NCBI GenBank assembly: GCA_036568605.1 | Contig: DATCSE010000046.1 | Coordinates: 1 to 14,244 of the forward strand | Length of the DNA: 14,244 bases | DNA from: DATCSE01 sp036568605 | GTDB lineage: Bacteria > Pseudomonadota > Gammaproteobacteria > Burkholderiales > Burkholderiaceae_C | Direction: 5' to 3' | In this document: positions 12,964 to 14,244 of the stretch, one piece after another | Numbering within the stretch: the stretch's first letter is position 1 | Layout of the letters: each line of letters starts with the position of its first letter | Notes under the pieces: model-generated | Databases searched by the model: none | What the model was told of the DNA's origin: nothing | Seen by the model: only the letters and a program-made list of their open reading frames with translations | Translations under genes and position numbers: made by a program

Positions 12964-14244
12964 TCAGTTCAGCAGCCGGCTCGGATCCCCATCCAGCTTG
13001 GCCATCGCGCTGCGCGTCGCGCGCACCGTCAACGATTCGTCCTGCGCGGGCACCAGCAGCCCGGCCTGCAGGAACGCCGCCAGCCGGTTCTGCTGGAACA
13101 GCACGCCGCGCCCCTGCGGCGAAACGAACAGCGTGAGCTGGCGCCGCATGCCCTGCCAGGCCAGCTGCACCGCCTCGTTGCGGTTGCGGTAGTCCAGCAT
13201 GTACCAGCTGCCGACCTGCAGCTCGCGCGCCCAGGCGAGCATCGCCGGCGTCGGCATCGAACCACCTTCGCCGACGACCTCGAGCTCGGAGTTCTCGTAG
13301 CCGGACAGGTCGTGCACCATTGACTCGTCGATCTCGATGTCGGCCGAGTCGGGCAGCAGCTCCTCGAGCGTCTCGAGCCGCGCCATCAGTTCCTCGAGCC
13401 GGTCGCTCGGGATCGCCGCCGTCTTCGCGGTGAACGCTGCCGCCAGTGAGTTGTTCAGCCGCTGGATGTGCTCGTCCTGCTTGTCGGCCGGCACGCCGGC
13501 ATCCGCCATGCCTTCGCGCAGCGTCTTCAGCAGCGGCGGCAGGCGCCGGATCACCTCGGCGCGCTCCTCGCGCGAGACCTTCGCGCTGGCCGACCAGATC
13601 AGGTCGGCGGCGGCGCGTTTCATGTCCTTGGTCGCGTCGCTCTGGATCCCGTGCTTGACCGCGGCCATCGCCAGCACGTCGGCCCACACATGGAACAGGA
13701 AGTCGCGCACGCCCTCCTGCACCGGCACCTCGTTGAGCATCTTGCGCAGCTCGATCGTGTACTGGATCGCGAGCGTCTCGCGCTGCTCGACCTGCTGGGC
13801 CAGCGAGACGCCTTTCTTCGACGCCTCGTTCTCGTTCTTGAAGTAGTGCTCGAGGAACTTCTCGAACTCGGTCAACACGGTCTGGAACACGCGCCGGCCG
13901 GTATCGGGATACGCCTCGACGACCTGCACGACGCGCTTGATCTCCTTCTCGAGCACGTCGCCGACGGCCTTGGTGGTCGCGTCGAAGCCCATCACGCAGG
14001 CGCCCATGCGGTCGATCAGGCGGCGCGCCGGGTGGTCGACCGTCGCAAAGAAGTCAGGCTCGCCGACCGCGACGCGCAGCACCGGCATCTGCAGCCGCGC
14101 GAACCAGACGCGCACGGTCGCGGGGATGCGCTCCTCGGTGAGGATGCTCTGGAACATCAGCGCGACGACCTCGATGGTCGCGCGCTCGGCAGGCGTCGCG
14201 GCGACCTTCTTGAGCACCGTCTTCTGCTCGCGCAGGACGTCCAC
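12964..14244 (-). CDS. DUF1631 family protein (C-terminal part; 5' end outside the window)
   Basis: The last 426 codons of a gene run off the right edge. The GTG at 14242-14244 is almost certainly internal, since family members are several hundred residues longer. The visible part is mostly alpha-helical and carries DUF1631-like blocks: FQTVLTEFEKFLEHYF (120-135), VRDFLFHVWADVLAMAA (179-195), ADLIWSASAK (213-222) and VIRRLPPLLKTLREGM (231-246). An acidic linker (about 297-328) leads to a beta-rich C-terminal module of about 335-400 (LQVGSWYML, RRQLTLFVSPQGRGVLF), which resembles the barrel seen in PilZ-like domains. No membrane segment or signal is present in this portion. The 'thymidine phosphorylase' label sometimes attached to this family is not supported by anything visible here. 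Function unknown. It is convergent with smg, separated by a bidirectional terminator. Confidence 0.85.
   Translation of the reverse strand: MDVLREQKTVLKKVAATPAERATIEVVALMFQSILTEERIPATVRVWFARLQMPVLRVAVGEPDFFATVDHPARRLIDRMGACVMGFDATTKAVGDVLEKEIKRVVQVVEAYPDTGRRVFQTVLTEFEKFLEHYFKNENEASKKGVSLAQQVEQRETLAIQYTIELRKMLNEVPVQEGVRDFLFHVWADVLAMAAVKHGIQSDATKDMKRAAADLIWSASAKVSREERAEVIRRLPPLLKTLREGMADAGVPADKQDEHIQRLNNSLAAAFTAKTAAIPSDRLEELMARLETLEELLPDSADIEIDESMVHDLSGYENSELEVVGEGGSMPTPAMLAWARELQVGSWYMLDYRNRNEAVQLAWQGMRRQLTLFVSPQGRGVLFQQNRLAAFLQAGLLVPAQDESLTVRATRSAMAKLDGDPSRLLN

Noticed and set aside
1..14244. Search for CRISPR arrays, tRNAs, rRNAs, transposases, integrases, toxin-antitoxin pairs or phage genes
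   Set aside because: No repeat-spacer pattern, tRNA-like cloverleaf, terminal inverted repeats or matching protein motifs were seen. By-eye inspection may miss a small RNA gene.

Overview
The window is high-GC DNA (roughly two thirds G+C by eye, not computed) with strong third-position GC bias. It looks like a beta-proteobacterial chromosome, most likely order Burkholderiales. The reasons are the conserved block def-fmt-htpX facing LysM-dprA-smg, a DUF1631 protein, and a TonB-dependent sugar locus of the kind found in Roseateles/Rubrivivax-like genera. The assignment rests on gene content and order only. Xanthomonadaceae share part of this synteny and cannot be excluded.

Left half (1-7161), accessory: five genes run leftward in the order GH1 beta-glucosidase, LacI-family repressor, Oar-type TonB-dependent receptor, GH144/'glycoamylase-like' Tat lipoprotein, and the first codons of another Tat-signal gene cut by the left edge. 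Together they read as a self-regulated beta-glucan utilisation operon. The lipoprotein would cut polymer outside the cytoplasm, the receptor would import fragments across the outer membrane, the GH1 enzyme would finish hydrolysis in the cytoplasm, and LacI would sense a product. A LacI-type operator (7148-7161) lies just upstream of the GH1 start. GH144 family knowledge makes beta-1,2-glucan the first substrate to test. No inner-membrane transporter is visible.

Middle (7220-9706), housekeeping, leftward: def (peptide deformylase) and fmt (Met-tRNA formyltransferase) overlap by 2 nt. htpX (membrane zinc protease) follows after about 100 bp, with a good match to a sigma-32 heat-shock promoter in front of it. 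A strong hairpin separates htpX from the sugar operon.

Right half (9707-14244): a 271-bp divergent promoter region leads into the rightward genes LysM protein, dprA (natural transformation) and smg (DUF494). A textbook bidirectional terminator (12934-12959) separates smg from a convergent DUF1631 gene whose 5' part lies beyond the right edge. No rRNA, tRNA, CRISPR array, insertion sequence or prophage gene was seen. Apart from the sugar operon the window is ordinary core genome. The most interesting points are the putative beta-glucan operon with its operator and its lacI/receptor overlap, and the heat-shock promoter at htpX. I found no clear evidence of a wholly new system.
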